Source: Diplosphaera chodatii (lineage: Eukaryota > Chlorophyta > Trebouxiophyceae > Prasiolales > Stichococcaceae). From it: a stretch of DNA of 64,000 nucleotides. How positions within the stretch are numbered: position 1 is the first letter of the stretch; each line of letters opens with the position of its first letter. The position numbers and the translations under genes are program-made. Positions 1-12,163 of this stretch are shown piece by piece. The DNA lies in the NCBI GenBank assembly GCA_032358165.1, contig JAALGY010000019.1, positions 1,922,001 through 1,986,000 of the forward strand, read 5' to 3'. Below the pieces are notes generated by a model that saw nothing but the letters and a program-made list of their open reading frames with translations, had not been told where the DNA came from and did no database searches.

Positions 1-632
1 GCCATTGTTGCCAGTAAAGCTTCGCGCTCAGACGCTGCAGCTGCCTCCCTTGCTTTCTTCTTCCGCTTGTGTTTCGCATTGTACCCTCTTTGCCTCTGCA
101 ATCTGGCCTGCCTCTGAAGTGGATCAAATACGTGGACATCGTGTCCGCTTGCCTGGCGCTAGCTGCACCATGCACCATCATCAGAAATCCCTTCAGTACT
201 AGGGACTGCCAGCGCTGCTGACTCCTGCTCCTGCACCACCGATAACGATATGCTGGGACGCTGATGAGATGATACCGAGAACATCACATGCATGACGGCC
301 CCAAGACACACCGTGGCGAATGCGAGCCGGCCTATGAGCTACCCCGCTGGCATGCCTTCAGTCTGCGTGACCGGCGCCGCTGCTGGCTGAGGGACTGGTG
401 CTGTTGCTGGCAGTGAGGCAGGTACCACGACTGTGATCTGTGCCACCCCTGCGGCACGCTGGGACCTGGCCGCGCTGCGCTTCTGGGTGCCTTCGCGTGC
501 CTGCTGCCGCTTCCGGTCTAGGCGCTGTCTTTTCAGCTGTCTCCAGCGCGCCGTGGAGGCAGCGCTCTCGGCACGTTGCTTCTCCTTCTTTGCTGCCAAC
601 TCAGCGTCAGTGCAGCTTTCGCCTCTTGGCAT
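1..632 (-). CDS. Basic coiled-coil (bZIP-like?) protein, 3' part beyond the left edge
   Basis: Two minus-strand coding blocks are visible. The first (about 632 to 450) opens with an ATG at 632 and encodes a Lys/Arg-rich stretch containing ESAASTARWRQLKRQR. The second runs from about 117 to the window edge, after an acceptor near 118 (cacttcag), and encodes RGYNAKHKRKKKAREAA followed by an acidic/alanine stretch. The spacing of AAS-x-ARWR and the following basic residues resembles the basic region of GCN4-type bZIP factors, but the expected Asn is replaced and no clear leucine zipper can be followed before the edge. It could equally be a generic basic coiled-coil protein. The 3' end is outside the window. 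Exon limits and function are inference. Confidence 0.4.
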
Positions 633-1005
633 TTAGGCACATCGGGGTCCGCAGCAAACGTGAGTGACAGACGACGTGCAATATACTTGATGCTACTGCC
701 TCGAAGCCTGTGACAAAGGTAAAGCGCGTGCTGGTAACCAATTTATGGCGATCACCTCTGCAAAGGTGACTTGAGGCAGCATGTGTACTGCTGCACCCGT
801 ACAAGTTCTGGGACTCAGCAACACATGCCAATACATACTGCCGGTGGCATAGTGCCGCAAGTAAGAGACAGCAGTTGTTCGAGTGAACGATAGCTGGTGC
901 GTGCTGAGCCCATCTGGTGACAGTAGCTCATTTAACACCTCCCTGCCACGGATCTTGTATACAGTACGCTCTGCTGGCGTGCAACATGCATCATGGTCTG
1001 CTGCT
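633..1005. other. Intergenic spacer between two head-to-tail minus-strand genes
   Basis: About 370 bp between the AASDH stop codon (1006) and the ATG of the basic coiled-coil gene (632). It presumably holds the AASDH 3' UTR and the downstream promoter. I see no conserved motif or RNA gene here. Confidence 0.4.
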
Positions 1006-4000
1006 TCACGCACCATCACGAGTGCCAGACCACGACATGCAGTACAGGTGGTCGTCACGGCAGCCAAACACAACACGGCAGCCGAAGGCAACAGGCGTAC
1101 TGAAAGTCTCAGCTGACATGGCTACCGCCGCCGCCACCGTCGCTGCCCCTGCCGCTTGCTCGGCGGTCTTTTGAGACACGACTGCACAGTGGTCGGCGGC
1201 GGCGGCGGCCTCTTCAATTGCCTTGCAGGATATGCATGTGCTGCCTGAGATCTCAACAACACCAGCTGCTCCTGGTCCGGCGGTCCATGCAACGTGCTGC
1301 CTGTGCGCGCAGGCTGGCGCTGCAGCAGAGCCTGCTGCTGGCGGCAGCAGCGGCGGGCCGAGCACCACACTGGACCTCAGTGGCACAGCTGGGCCGCTGC
1401 TGTTGACGCTTGCGCCGCCGCCGCCACCACCACCACGCACGTCATACGCCCACAGCAGGCGGCCGCAGCGGATGCAGAGCCCACTCAGCCGCCCGGCCTG
1501 GTCTGCCGCCAACACGACTGTGGCTGCCGCGCTATGGGTACCAGTCACGCCGACGCTAGACACTGACTGCACGCTGCCCCCGCCACTGCTGCACAAGCTG
1601 CTGCTGTGCGGGTCAGCACCGACGCTGCCCGATGCCGGCGGCAGCAGGCTGAGTGGCGCGAAGATCGGCGCGCCCACTTGTGCACTCCAAAGCACCTCCA
1701 GATCTGCAGCAAGACGACCGACCCTAGGCACTTCCACCCCATGACCCACACCTCAGACTCTTTCGCTTGTAAATGTACCTTATCGGCACGTTCAGCATGT
1801 GGCCTGCACCTGTGGACAGCGCCAGTACGTCGCCCGCCACGGTGGCGCACACGATCGTGCCGCTGGCTGCATCGACCGCGGGGCGGCCAAAAACGGGTGA
1901 GCCAGCGGCCGCAGCAACAGCGGCAGCACACACACCAGCGGCGCCTGCATCTGCGGCTCCAACCCGCAGCTCTGCACATTGTGCAGCACCTGGCGCTGCG
2001 CTGCTTCCTGCTGCCCTTGTCAGGAGCGGCGTTGTGGTAACAGCCCCATCTCCAGCCTGCTGTTCAGAGGGGTCGGCCACCCTGCGGCGCTTGGCGGGCA
2101 GCTGACCCGCTTCCTGCTGCTCTGCAGCATGCTGATGCGGTGCCGCAGCTGCCGTGCTGTGACGCATGCAGATGACCTCGCCGTCCAGGCAGGCGGCAAA
2201 GGCCTTGCCGCGGCGCACATCAAATGCCACAGCAGCTGCAGCAGGCGCGGGCAGTGCGATCCCCGATACAACCTCACCTGCACACCAACAACACATAGTG
2301 GTGTGAACCCGCAAAGCTTACCAGGCATGGGCACGTCGTCTGTGAGAAGCTGATAGCTTGGCTCGCTGGCATGCCTGTGATCGCACATGCTGTGCTGCAG
2401 CTGTCCAGCGGTATCTAGCCACCCAAGTGCTGGGGACAAGGGGGAATCAATGACTCTGAATGCAGTGCAAGCCCACCTGGCGGCTTGCATACCAGCAGGC
2501 GGTGTCCAGCGCCTGACGCCCCGTTGCTCACAGGCAGCCAGACAAATCCAGACCAGGGGTCGATGACCGGCGGCGCCCGCGCTGTGCCTGCATACATCAA
2601 TGTCGTGGTGAAATGGTGCATGCGCTGATTACATGTCCTTTCTGACACCGTCATGTAAAGTGGAGGAGTCTTTGCGTGTTCTAGTGGCACGTCTTGCCCA
2701 GTGCATCGGGAGCTAACCAAGTGTGCAGCTCTCCGCCAAAAGTTTTTGCCTGCCAGATGACTGGCACCTTCCCCCTCACTTTTGATTGGTCGCTAGGCCC
2801 CAGTACTGCGCGCAAGCATGATGTGCATCACCTGTGAGGGCGCAGCTGCCGACTGACACCCCGGTGGCAGCCGACAGGAAGTGGAGACGCCCATCACTGC
2901 ATGCCACCGCCACATCCCTGCACAGCATGAACACTAGCGGCGCTGCGCAGCTTGCCAGCAATCATGGCCCAACAGGCGTTCATCCTGTACATATCATCTG
3001 CATCACGTGCACCCTAGGCAGCTACACGCGCCAAGGTTGCTTCACAAGGCGAGGCACGTGCACCTGTATTGAACGTGGTCAGGTGCAACATCATTGCTGT
3101 GGAACAGCACTAGTGCTTTGGTTGGTGGGCTGACGTACCTTACGTATGGCAAACTGGCATATGTGCGAGGTGAGGTTGCACGTCAAACGCACCTCAGGTC
3201 ATACGTGAGCGCCAGGCCAATGTCGCAGCGCCCCGGCAGTCTGGTCCGCCAGACAGGCAGCCCTGTAGCGCCGTCAACGCAGACCACCTCGCCACCATGT
3301 GAGCATGCAAACGCCCACCAGGCACCTGTGTCAGACAATCCGAAGGTGAATGCCAGCATATTAGGTGCATTAGGTAGGGCACAGAAACGCTTTGTCGCTT
3401 GTGCCATGCCATCAGGGCGAATGCACAGCAGCCTGCGATGGCTCAGGCGTCCTGGCTGCTCCTCAGGGTCTGGCTGCTTGCACTTAGTAGCCGCCAGCAA
3501 TTTGCAGCCGCCAGCAAAGCATCGAGCATAGAGAACCTGCGGGGTTCCCCGCCACAGCTGCAGATGAGGCCACCACAGCAGGCGCGGCGTCCACACACTC
3601 CCGCAGCTTGACACGCCACTGGCACACCAGCGGCTCGACTCCGCCGTCGGCCACTGTTCCAGCTGCCACAGATTCGGTGCCAGACCTGCGTGTGCTTGCC
3701 GCTGCTGCCGCTGAGACTGGCTGTGCATCGACAGGCGCAGGACTGGGAGCTGCTTCCCACTCTGCTGTGACACTGTCACTGCTGCGGCTGCTGCCGACTC
3801 CGCCGCCGCCACCGGCATCACCACGGCAACAGGACTCTCTGCAGGGCTGCTGCACAAGCCTCACGACCTCGCCGTGCTGCAGCAGCCATGCCTCTGGCAG
3901 GGTGTCTGGGGTGCCCACACCAGCCGGGAAGGGTGCAGCCACTGCTGCAGGGCTGCGGGCGGCATCTTCTGCCGGCACCTGCAGTGCTGGCAGCAGTGCA

Positions 4001-7000
4001 GTCCAGTCGTTGCTTACACTGGTGACTGGGCCTTGTGCTTGGCTGCCCTCCTTGCCTTTTCGGCCTGTGGCATGCAGATATGCTGGTCTCAGTCATACGA
4101 GCATAGGGTGATCAACATACACCAGCAGCATGTAGCTCCACCTGGCTTAAGAAGACCAGCAACTATTGCAGACGGTTGTGTCCACCACCTGGGTGCAAGA
4201 TGTACATCGGCAGACAGGACAGGCAGCTCTCTCGGAGTCAGTGACGTCATGCTCTCAGGAGGCATCTGCAGCAACTGTATGCAGTTCTTGTCACCTGCCA
4301 GGTGGCGTGCGAGCTGCCTCGCTGTCGGGTGTGCTGCTATCAGTGCCACATTGATGCCCAGGCTATCTGCCGCCGCCGCCGCTGACAAAGAGTCGCCGCC
4401 AGCCGCAAAGAAGTCGGAGGCGGGCTCCAGACGGAAGCTGGATGCGGACTGCTGCAGGGCTGATGCAAATGCCGCAAGCACGCGCGCCTCCCAGCCGCCG
4501 CTGCCGGCAGCATCCCCATTGGTGTTCGCAGGCAGCGCTGCAGATGATTGGCCGACAAGGATGAGTGCACTGCATGGGGCTGTGCAGGTCGTGTGGACAT
4601 ATAGCGCAAGCTATCTTAGCGTCTAAGAATGGCATTGGCAGCATAACGCTGCTCGCCTGCATCACTGGCCGTCCAGTCTGGCTCTGCCAGAGCGCCTCTG
4701 TCGAGCTTGCCGGCCGGCGACCGCGGTAGCCCCTGGTCGCTGATGACCACCGCCGCAGGCATCGCAGCTGGCGGCAGCACCGCCTGACAGTGCGCCAGCA
4801 GGTCTGCAACAGTGGGATGCCTCCAGCTTTCGGCGTCTGCTGTGCCTGCGGCGGTCTCCTGAGCGGCTGCCGCTGCAGATTCCAGCTCCACATATACTGC
4901 AAGCCGCAAACCTGCAGGACGAATGTGCAAAACCGGTGACCATGATGACCGCTGTGCCCACCAGTGTGGCACGGCATGTGGCCTCCAGCCACAACACATA
5001 TCGTTGTGCCGGAACAGTGCAACTGTATACGACCCCACTGCAACTGGCAGGCACGCCAAAGACGGTGCGACTTTCATGCGGCGTACCTGTGGCAGTGGGC
5101 CAGGCCCTTGCAGCTGCTGCGGCCACTGCAGGGTGGCTGGACATGGCCGCCTCCACCTCAGCCACATCCACGCGAGCCCCTGGACAGGAGACATGCCGTT
5201 GAATGCCAAAATATGGCACTGATGGACGACAGTATGTCAGGTCGTGTTTATCCTCGATTGCAGCTACTGACTGCAGGCTGGGATACTCAGGTGTTAGCTG
5301 CCTGCAGGGCTGCTGGACTGTTTCGTGGTTATACAGTACAGCACTCTGCTGGTGTGAGTGCACACCTCGGATCTTGACCTGCTGGTCGCGCCGGCCGCCC
5401 AGCATGAGCAGCCCGCTGCCGGCATCCACATGACCCAGATCAGCAGTTCTGAAGAAGCGCACGCTGCCATTGCTGCCGCCCTTGCTCCCGCCGGACACAT
5501 GGCCGCCAGCGGGTGTCCCATCTCGGCTGCAGCCTGCCTTCAGCCAAGCCGCTGCACCGTCGCCAAGCAGGATTGATTGCTGTGCATGACCACTGCCAAT
5601 GCTGCTGGCTGACTCCATGGCTTTCCCGCTGCGAGAGCTTGGCAGCAGCAGCAGCACCGCAGCAGCAGGAAGCGTGACAAAGCGCGCCGCTTCCTCAGCT
5701 GGCACCACACTGCGTCCTCCCCAACTTGCCCCCAGGTACCCTGCCGGCAATGGCACATGCTTCCTATCAAAGAGCAGGAAACACATTAAGGTGCCTCATC
5801 GACTCGATGCACCTCTGCCCATACATTGCATACTGATGTATCGACTGCATGCTGCATCTCACCAGCTGCAACGCCAGGGCCGGCTACCCAGACCTCCCCT
5901 GTCTCGCCGGGAGCAGCAAGGTCAAGTTGCACAGGGCTGTCACCGCTATTCGGTGCTGCTGCCACAGAGCTGCCGCTGACGGTGCCAGCTGCTGGCAGCT
6001 GTGCTGCTGTGAAGTCGCCGCCACCTTCTACACCGCTGCCGCCGCTTCCCTCACTGGGCTGCAGCCTGAAAATTGCGACCATGGTGGTTGGCAGCGGCAC
6101 CCCTGCCGGCGTGTACCCTGAAGTGCTGGCATGCAGACCACTGGCGGGCTGATTGCAGCATGCTGCTTGCTGCTGCCGTTGCCTGCACATGGCGCTGATG
6201 TCGCAGGTGGTCGCATCCGCGCCCACCTCTGAGCTGCCATACACATTGAGCAGCTGGACGCCTGGCAGGGAAGCCAGTATGCTTTCCGCGAGGTCCCACT
6301 TCAGTGGCTCGCCGCTGGATGTGATGTGCCGCACACCTGCAACCATGCAGCCAGGACCTTGAGTTTACTGCATGCACCTGTGAACAGACAAAGCAGCATG
6401 CGGCCTTCCAAAGACGCATTGGAGGCGCAATGGCCAACATGTTACACATGCAAACACCTGTGGCCGAGCTGAAGTGCGGCGCCCAGGCAGCCAGCAACGT
6501 AGGCACCGCGGTCATGTGCGTCACCCGGTGGTGAGCCAGCGCAGCCACGAATGCTTCAGGGCGTACGATCAGCTGAGCCCGGAATGTCACCTATGTGGCA
6601 CAGTGGGCGTGTCCCTGGGGTGGCTCGTACGGTAGGAGTGCATGCTCATTCACGAATGCGCTTTGCAGCCCCATGACAGGTGCGCACACGAAAGGATCTC
6701 CTGGCCTCCATTCTTAAACTTGTGCGCACCAATGGCACACATGCCAGCAGGGGGACGAACAGCTCAGCCACCGCGTCTACAAAGGCTGGCGCCGTCTTCA
6801 GCGCAGCCACATCCCCAGGCCGAAATGCAGGCGCACCCCATGCACAGCGGTTCAGCAGCCCTGCAGCACACGCCGGCCAGGCGGATGAATCTGTGCAGCA
6901 CCAGCACAGCGGTGCACAGGAATGACTGTGAATATGCAAGGGACACAGCAACGACCAGCGGCGCTCGTCGTTGAGTGCAAGCCCAGAGGTTGCCAGCTCG

Positions 7001-8174
7001 GCCTTACTCACCAATCATCGTGCCGCAGACGCCCAAGGGCTCCCCAGTGGAGCCAGATGTGAAGATGACGTACGCACACTGCTGCTGCTGCTGCTGCGGC
7101 GAGGCCTCAGCAGACGCCCATGCTGCCATGCTGGCCGCTGAGCTGACCGGGGCTGCTGCTCCTGCGTTGACGGCGTTGAAGCACATCACTGTCCGTAGGC
7201 AGTGCAGGGGGAATGCTGCCGTTGATGCCTCGCGGCTCACAGCGCACCCTGTGAACGGCAGACGGCTGAGAATTGTGCATGTGGTGCATCAGCCTCACCA
7301 TAGGGCGGACCAGCCTCACCTAGCTGCACATGCAGCATGGGGACCCCCGCTGGCACGCCACGGATGCTGCCGCCGCCCCCGTCAGCTGAGGTGAGCACCG
7401 CGCGCGCCGGTGCTGCCCGCAGGGCGGCTGCGATGCGGGCCGGCGGCCACCGCACATCCAGCGGCAGCCAGGCAGCACTGCTCATCCAGCAGTGCACGTG
7501 CTTCGAGCAAATGTAGCTTATGTGGTCCAGATGCAGCTGTAGCCATCCTCCAAACATGGCCCAACTACACATGGTTGACTGATCCAACCCAGTGTGGATG
7601 GTTGCGGAAATCATAAGCACTGCAGCGCCTTGTCGAAATGCCAATCACAACATCCGTACCCAATGGCCACGCATGCGAGGACCGCCACCACATACTCCGG
7701 TGAAGGGTCCATCCAGATGGCGACTGTGCAGCCCGGCTGTCGCGGTGCTGCCGCTGCTGATGCTGCGTGCGGCTGAGGTACTTGCTGCGATGCTGATTTC
7801 GTTTCGTCCCTGCATGTATGGCTGTCCCTGCATGTAGTCGCATCGCATGCATACTGCAGCCCTTCCGTGTTGCTCACAGCTGACGAGGTTGGCACATGAT
7901 CAGATGCTGAATTGCCGCCACCAGATTTGGCCTGGCCAGCTTTGACGAATGGCTGCAGCAGATCCGCCGCTGTGTAGACCTGCACGATAGTATCGACACA
8001 AATCACATCAAGAGACCATCACCAGTCCGGTCCATGCGCAGGCAGGCAGCGCCAGCTCACGTCAGCCAGCAGCGCCCGAGCTGTGAGGCTGGAGCCGGTC
8101 TCAGCGTCTGTGATGGCAACCCTGCCGCTGCTGTGCTGCAGCGCTGCAATCACCTGGGCCCACAGCTGCGACAT
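1006..8174 (-). CDS. AASDH: AASDH/ACSF4-type enzyme: adenylation domain, carrier domain, PQQ-like beta-propeller
   Basis: Multi-exon gene read from an ATG at 8174 (MSQLWAQVIAAL) to a stop at 1006. The order matches animal AASDH (beta-alanine-activating enzyme). The adenylation domain shows YVIFTSGSTGEPLGV (A3, about 7035-7080), NVYGSSEVGADATTCDI (A5, about 6190-6245), GRRDQQVKIRG (A7/A8, about 5365-5400) and SPAGKLDR with the A10 lysine (about 4695-4720). A carrier domain follows with FFAAGGDSLSA, carrying the phosphopantetheine serine (about 4385-4420). Next come PQQ/WD-like repeats, starting at RVKLRECVDAAPAVV (about 3570-3615) and ending with FGCRDDHLYC just before the stop, as in AASDH. 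The A-domain/carrier linkers carry algal Ala/Gly-rich inserts. It should activate a small amino or carboxylic acid as an adenylate and load it onto its own carrier. The substrate cannot be read from sequence. The next gene upstream (NUMOD3) is in the same orientation. Confidence 0.9.
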
Positions 8175-8959
8175 GCACTACTGTCGCAGCGTGCACAGCA
8201 TGCACGATTCTACTTCTGCAGGCTCTTACATTTGCTATTGTGTCAGCTTGAACAATTAACGCTGATGACACAAATCGAAGTAGCGGTCCACCTGCTGCAG
8301 CATTGCTTTGCATACTGATGCTGCTCGATCAGCTCCATGATGTCTTCGGAGTCCTCTTTGAACTGCGAGAGTGTGTACCGAGTGTGCTGTGCTCTGTAAA
8401 GTAACGTCTTACAACGTGAAGCGACGTGACATATGAGCAGGACTTCTGGAGTTCTGGTTTGCCACAGGAAAGTGACAAGAATGAAATTGCATCATGTCGG
8501 GTGCCAGCTGACGTCAGCTGCCTCGCCACTGTGGATCACACTCGACTCGATCACAGTCATGTGTATGATGAGCAGCACGTCAACAACGATTAGCACTTCC
8601 ACTAGCATGCGTGTGGGTGCTATGTGTGCTGGCTCATGACGTGCCGCATGCGATTTTACGGTATAGGATGGCGAGTGCGCCACGTTTAAACGGCTGCCTG
8701 TTTTGCGTATGCAGCCGATGGCAACGACATCGCAGCATAGCAGCACATGTGATATCCCCGTACCCGTCCTTATACAGTGCCCGAGCTACCATATATCTAT
8801 ACAATGTGTCCCTCACACCCTCCTACGTCGTCTACATGACCCAGATGCGTTGCATACACCCTACCCAAACCGGCAATGTCTTCAGCAGGAGCAGGCGTGC
8901 TGACGCCTGCGCTCACAGCTGTCCGGCACCGCTGCGGCCTGTCATGACCTTCCTGCACA
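8175..8959. other. Intergenic region upstream of the AASDH start
   Basis: 785 bp between two minus-strand genes. It must contain the AASDH promoter/5' UTR and the NUMOD3 3' UTR. A short minus-strand stretch at about 8356-8310 (encoding EDSEDIMELIEQHQYAKQC) is preceded by a cag acceptor, but I could not join it in frame to the AASDH start. Otherwise I see nothing distinctive. Confidence 0.4.
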
Positions 8960-11562
8960 TTACGCCCGCACCCTGCGGCCGTTCTCCCAAACCCAGCGCT
9001 TCCTCTGAGGCGCCTCCGCCGCCAAAGGCTCCGCCGCCGCCGTCGGCGGCTCGGACACTGCATGAGCACCTGCTGCATGTGCTGCGGGCCGCTGCTGGTC
9101 CCGCTCAGCTGCCGCCTCTGCTGGTGACGGCTGCTGTGCTTCGGCAGGGACCGCACCCTGCCAGGGCAGAGCTGAGCGACCAGGAGCCGCTGGTGTACCA
9201 TTGTGCCCAGAGCCTGAAGCAGAGCCAGCACCAGCCTGCGGCAAGGGCTCCTTGACAGCATCTGGGGCAGCAGGTGCAGCTGATGCTGCGTCCCCGGGCG
9301 CGCCATGGAGCCCGCCAATGCCAGCCGCTGTCCCATCTGCTGATGGCCCAGCAGGCTCGCTGCCGCTGCTGCTGCTGTCGGCGCGCGCGCCCGACACCTC
9401 TGCCTCACTGCTCGTGGCACCCACGGCCTGCTGCGCTGCCACTGCGGCGTCCTCCGCCGCCGGCGCCTCTGCCCCCGCCTGCCCGGCATCCAGGGACGCC
9501 TGCGCAGCCTGCGATCCCGCACAACATGCGATGTCACAGAGACACCCTGGACACCTCCAGCTACTGCCCCTGGCAGCAACAGCACGTTCCTCATCGCAGT
9601 GCCAATCAGGCATGCAGGCCCTGGCGGTTCGAAGTTTGCACGCTGCTGTTTGAGCACGCTGCCGGCTTATTCTAGAGATCACTGAGTGCTGCGCTTGCTC
9701 AGGAAGTGAAGAGGGCCCACCTCCAGCTGGGCCTCCAGATCAGCGGCCTGCGCCTTGGCGGCGGCCAGCACGGTGCCGGCCTCCTGCTGCGCGCTCTGCA
9801 CTGTCGCTGCCGCCTCCGGGCTAGTCACAGCCTACGGTGGTGCAGACCAGGTTGTTCTCAGGTGTCCCTCAGTCCGTATCGACTGCATATGCAGCTATGA
9901 CTGGAGCTGAACTTGAGTGGCTATGTACTTGCAAAGCTTGAGTGAGCAGGCAGCATAGCCAAACCTTGATGACCGTACTAATATGGTCCTGACACCATTG
10001 CAACGTCGCTGCTGCAGCCGGAGAAGGGCAAATCCGACGCCACTCACCTGTGCCCGCAGCTGCTGCAGGGCATTCTCCGCCATGGGGATGAGCTGCCGCG
10101 CCTTCCCCAGGCGGTCCCCCAGCATGCGCACGTGGTCGACTTCCTGCTTCCACATGCTGACGGCCTTCTTGAGGGCCTTCCGCCGGGGCTGCCGCGCCCG
10201 TGGCGCCTGGGCAGCTTCGGCCTGCGAGGCGGCCTGCACCTGCTCCCGGTGCGCGACCCTCTCTGGCGCATAGTAGTGCTCCCGCCACTTCTCAATGCGC
10301 TGCTGCTGGTATTCGGGCGCACGCATGCGCGTCTCCACCTTGGAGCGGTACTCTGGGTCCTGCCACTTCCGGCGGATGGCCGCCGCGATCGCGTCCCGGT
10401 GCGCCTGCGACATGTATGCCGGCCGCTTCCCCTGCTGCTCCTGCTGCTGTGCCCCTGCTCCGTCCTCGGACGTGGCGAGACCGTCCTGAAGCGAGGCTGC
10501 TTCAGGCAGGGCCTGCGCCGCCGGCAGCGGCCGCCGCCGTGTTGTTGCTGTCGCCCGCGGTTTGGGCTCCCTCTTGGGCTTTGGGGGCGGCTTCTCCTTT
10601 TTGGGCGGCATCAGGTGGCGGCGCTTGGTGCACCGCACCTTGTCCAGCACCTCCGGCCGCTGCATCGCCGCCAGCGTGCCCACCTTGATCTTCTCCCGCC
10701 ACTCTGCGCTGTGCTTCTTCCCCTTGTTCCAGGGTACCCGCCCCTTGGCGCCTTCGGAGATCTTCTTGCGGCGCGCAATCTCCGCGTCCGGCAGCCCCTG
10801 CGCCTTCAGCCGCTCCTCGATCGGCAGCTTCGGCTCGCCGAGGCCCTTGTTCCAGGGGGCACGCCCGACGCGGTTCTTGGAGATGTTGATGCGCCGCTGC
10901 CGTTCATGCTCTGGCAGCTCTGTGTCAGCAGCCCATGCGCTGCGCCTCTGCTCCCTCATTCGGGCGTACTCAGCCTCCCGGCCATTCCTTCCAGCTGCGG
11001 CAGCAGTGCTGAGGTCGCTGCTGCCGTTGGCACCGAAGTCAGTATGGTCGCCGTGGAGCGAATGCTGAACGCCGCTGACCGCCTGGCTGCGCGCTGAAGA
11101 TAGGCCACCAGCCACGCCGCTGCTGCCTGTTGATGGCCATGGTGCACTGCCGCCACTGTCATGCTCATTAAGCTGGGCCTGTTGAGATGGCTCCGCTGGC
11201 CGCTGGCGCCAGATTGCCGCCGCTGCTGCCGCTGTGTCTACCTGCGACCATCGTTCGTCCCAGCTGTCCTCGAGGCTGGGCTGCTTGCTGCGCCAGCCTG
11301 CTGTTGCCGGCTCGCAAGCAATGCGCTCCGCTGTGCTGGTGGCTCTGGCAGCCACCCTGAACGCCTCGCGGCTGCACCTCTCACAAGGCCGCGCCCTTGC
11401 CCGCGCGCTGCCAGGCTTTGGGGCAGATCGCAGGTGCGGACACCTCTGCACCAGGGATGGGCTGGCCAGACACTGCAGGCGGACACCGCACGGCGGCGCA
11501 TGCGGCGACTGCAACGGCTGGCTGCAGTACGTTCGCAGGCCCGCTGCTTGCGCAGCGAGCAT
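8960..11562 (-). CDS. NUMOD3-motif protein, predicted plastid-targeted
   Basis: A long first exon starts at ATG 11562 (MLAAQAAGLRTYCSQ), whose Ser/Arg/Ala-rich N-terminus resembles a chloroplast transit peptide. The body contains two NUMOD3-like motifs, VGRAPWNKGLGEPKLP and KGRVPWNKGKKHSAEWREK (about 10900-10690). A Lys/Pro-rich linker follows, then a helical region rich in Trp, Gln and Glu (KWQDPEYRSKVETRMR). After the donor at about 10048, a short exon at about 9826-9711 encodes an Ala/Gln coiled coil. The last exon (about 9510-8960) is low-complexity and ends RKRWVWENGRRVRA. NUMOD3 is a DNA-binding module first described in homing endonucleases. In plants and algae it occurs in nuclease-free organellar proteins of unknown role. 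No GIY-YIG or HNH catalytic motif is visible, so a nucleic-acid-binding role in the plastid is inference. Confidence 0.75.
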
Positions 11563-12163
11563 TTTGTATTGGACACGGCAGTGCCGGCTGTTGGGATGTC
11601 AGGTGCAAGCCAACTTCGTTTGCAGCCGTTTGAGCACACACCAAAACAGCACCGACGCGACAGCAAGCTCCTGAAGTTATGTAAGCATTGCCAGGGTGTT
11701 TGTGGACGCGGATGGGGCGCTGGGCACGAGATTATGGGTGGCCATTCCGTCGTGGCATTTGGTCAGCACAGGGCCACAGGGGTGCTGAGCAGGCCATGCC
11801 TGTTCTCGGGGAGCAGTGATCTCCGGCGTGCATCTTTGCCGTTCACCTGGCATGTCAGATCGCTTTGCATTCCCAACGTTTCAGGATCTGCCGTGGGCTG
11901 CGTGTTTCCGAATTCGCGGTCGAACATCGTGGTTTCACATCAATAGCTTTGCATGCTGCTTAACGCATTTTTTTTGTCCCCTGTGCACACCCTGGGCGCT
12001 GGTGCGAACGCGAGAGCATGCTCGAGCTGTGCACGAGCAGCTGCTCCGCTGTGCACCTGCACTCCGCTGCATAGCTGCAGCTGCTGCATGGGCCCTGGCC
12101 ATGCGGTGACCGCACTGCGGCGGCGTCGCCTGGTGCTGGCTTGACGGCCCGCCCAGGGGTGCC
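11563..12163. promoter_or_regulatory. Shared promoter region between the divergent NUMOD3 and TAF2 genes
   Basis: 600 bp separates two divergently transcribed start codons (11562 minus, 12164 plus), so both promoters and 5' UTRs must lie here. A T8 run sits at about 11969-11976. I see no TATA box or recognisable operator. Confidence 0.5.

Noticed and set aside
8300..8360. A short exon (EDSEDIMELIEQHQYAKQC) as the first exon of AASDH
   Set aside because: Joining its donor to either available acceptor before the adenylation-domain exon gives an immediate stop. The ATG at 8174 gives a typical N-terminus without it.
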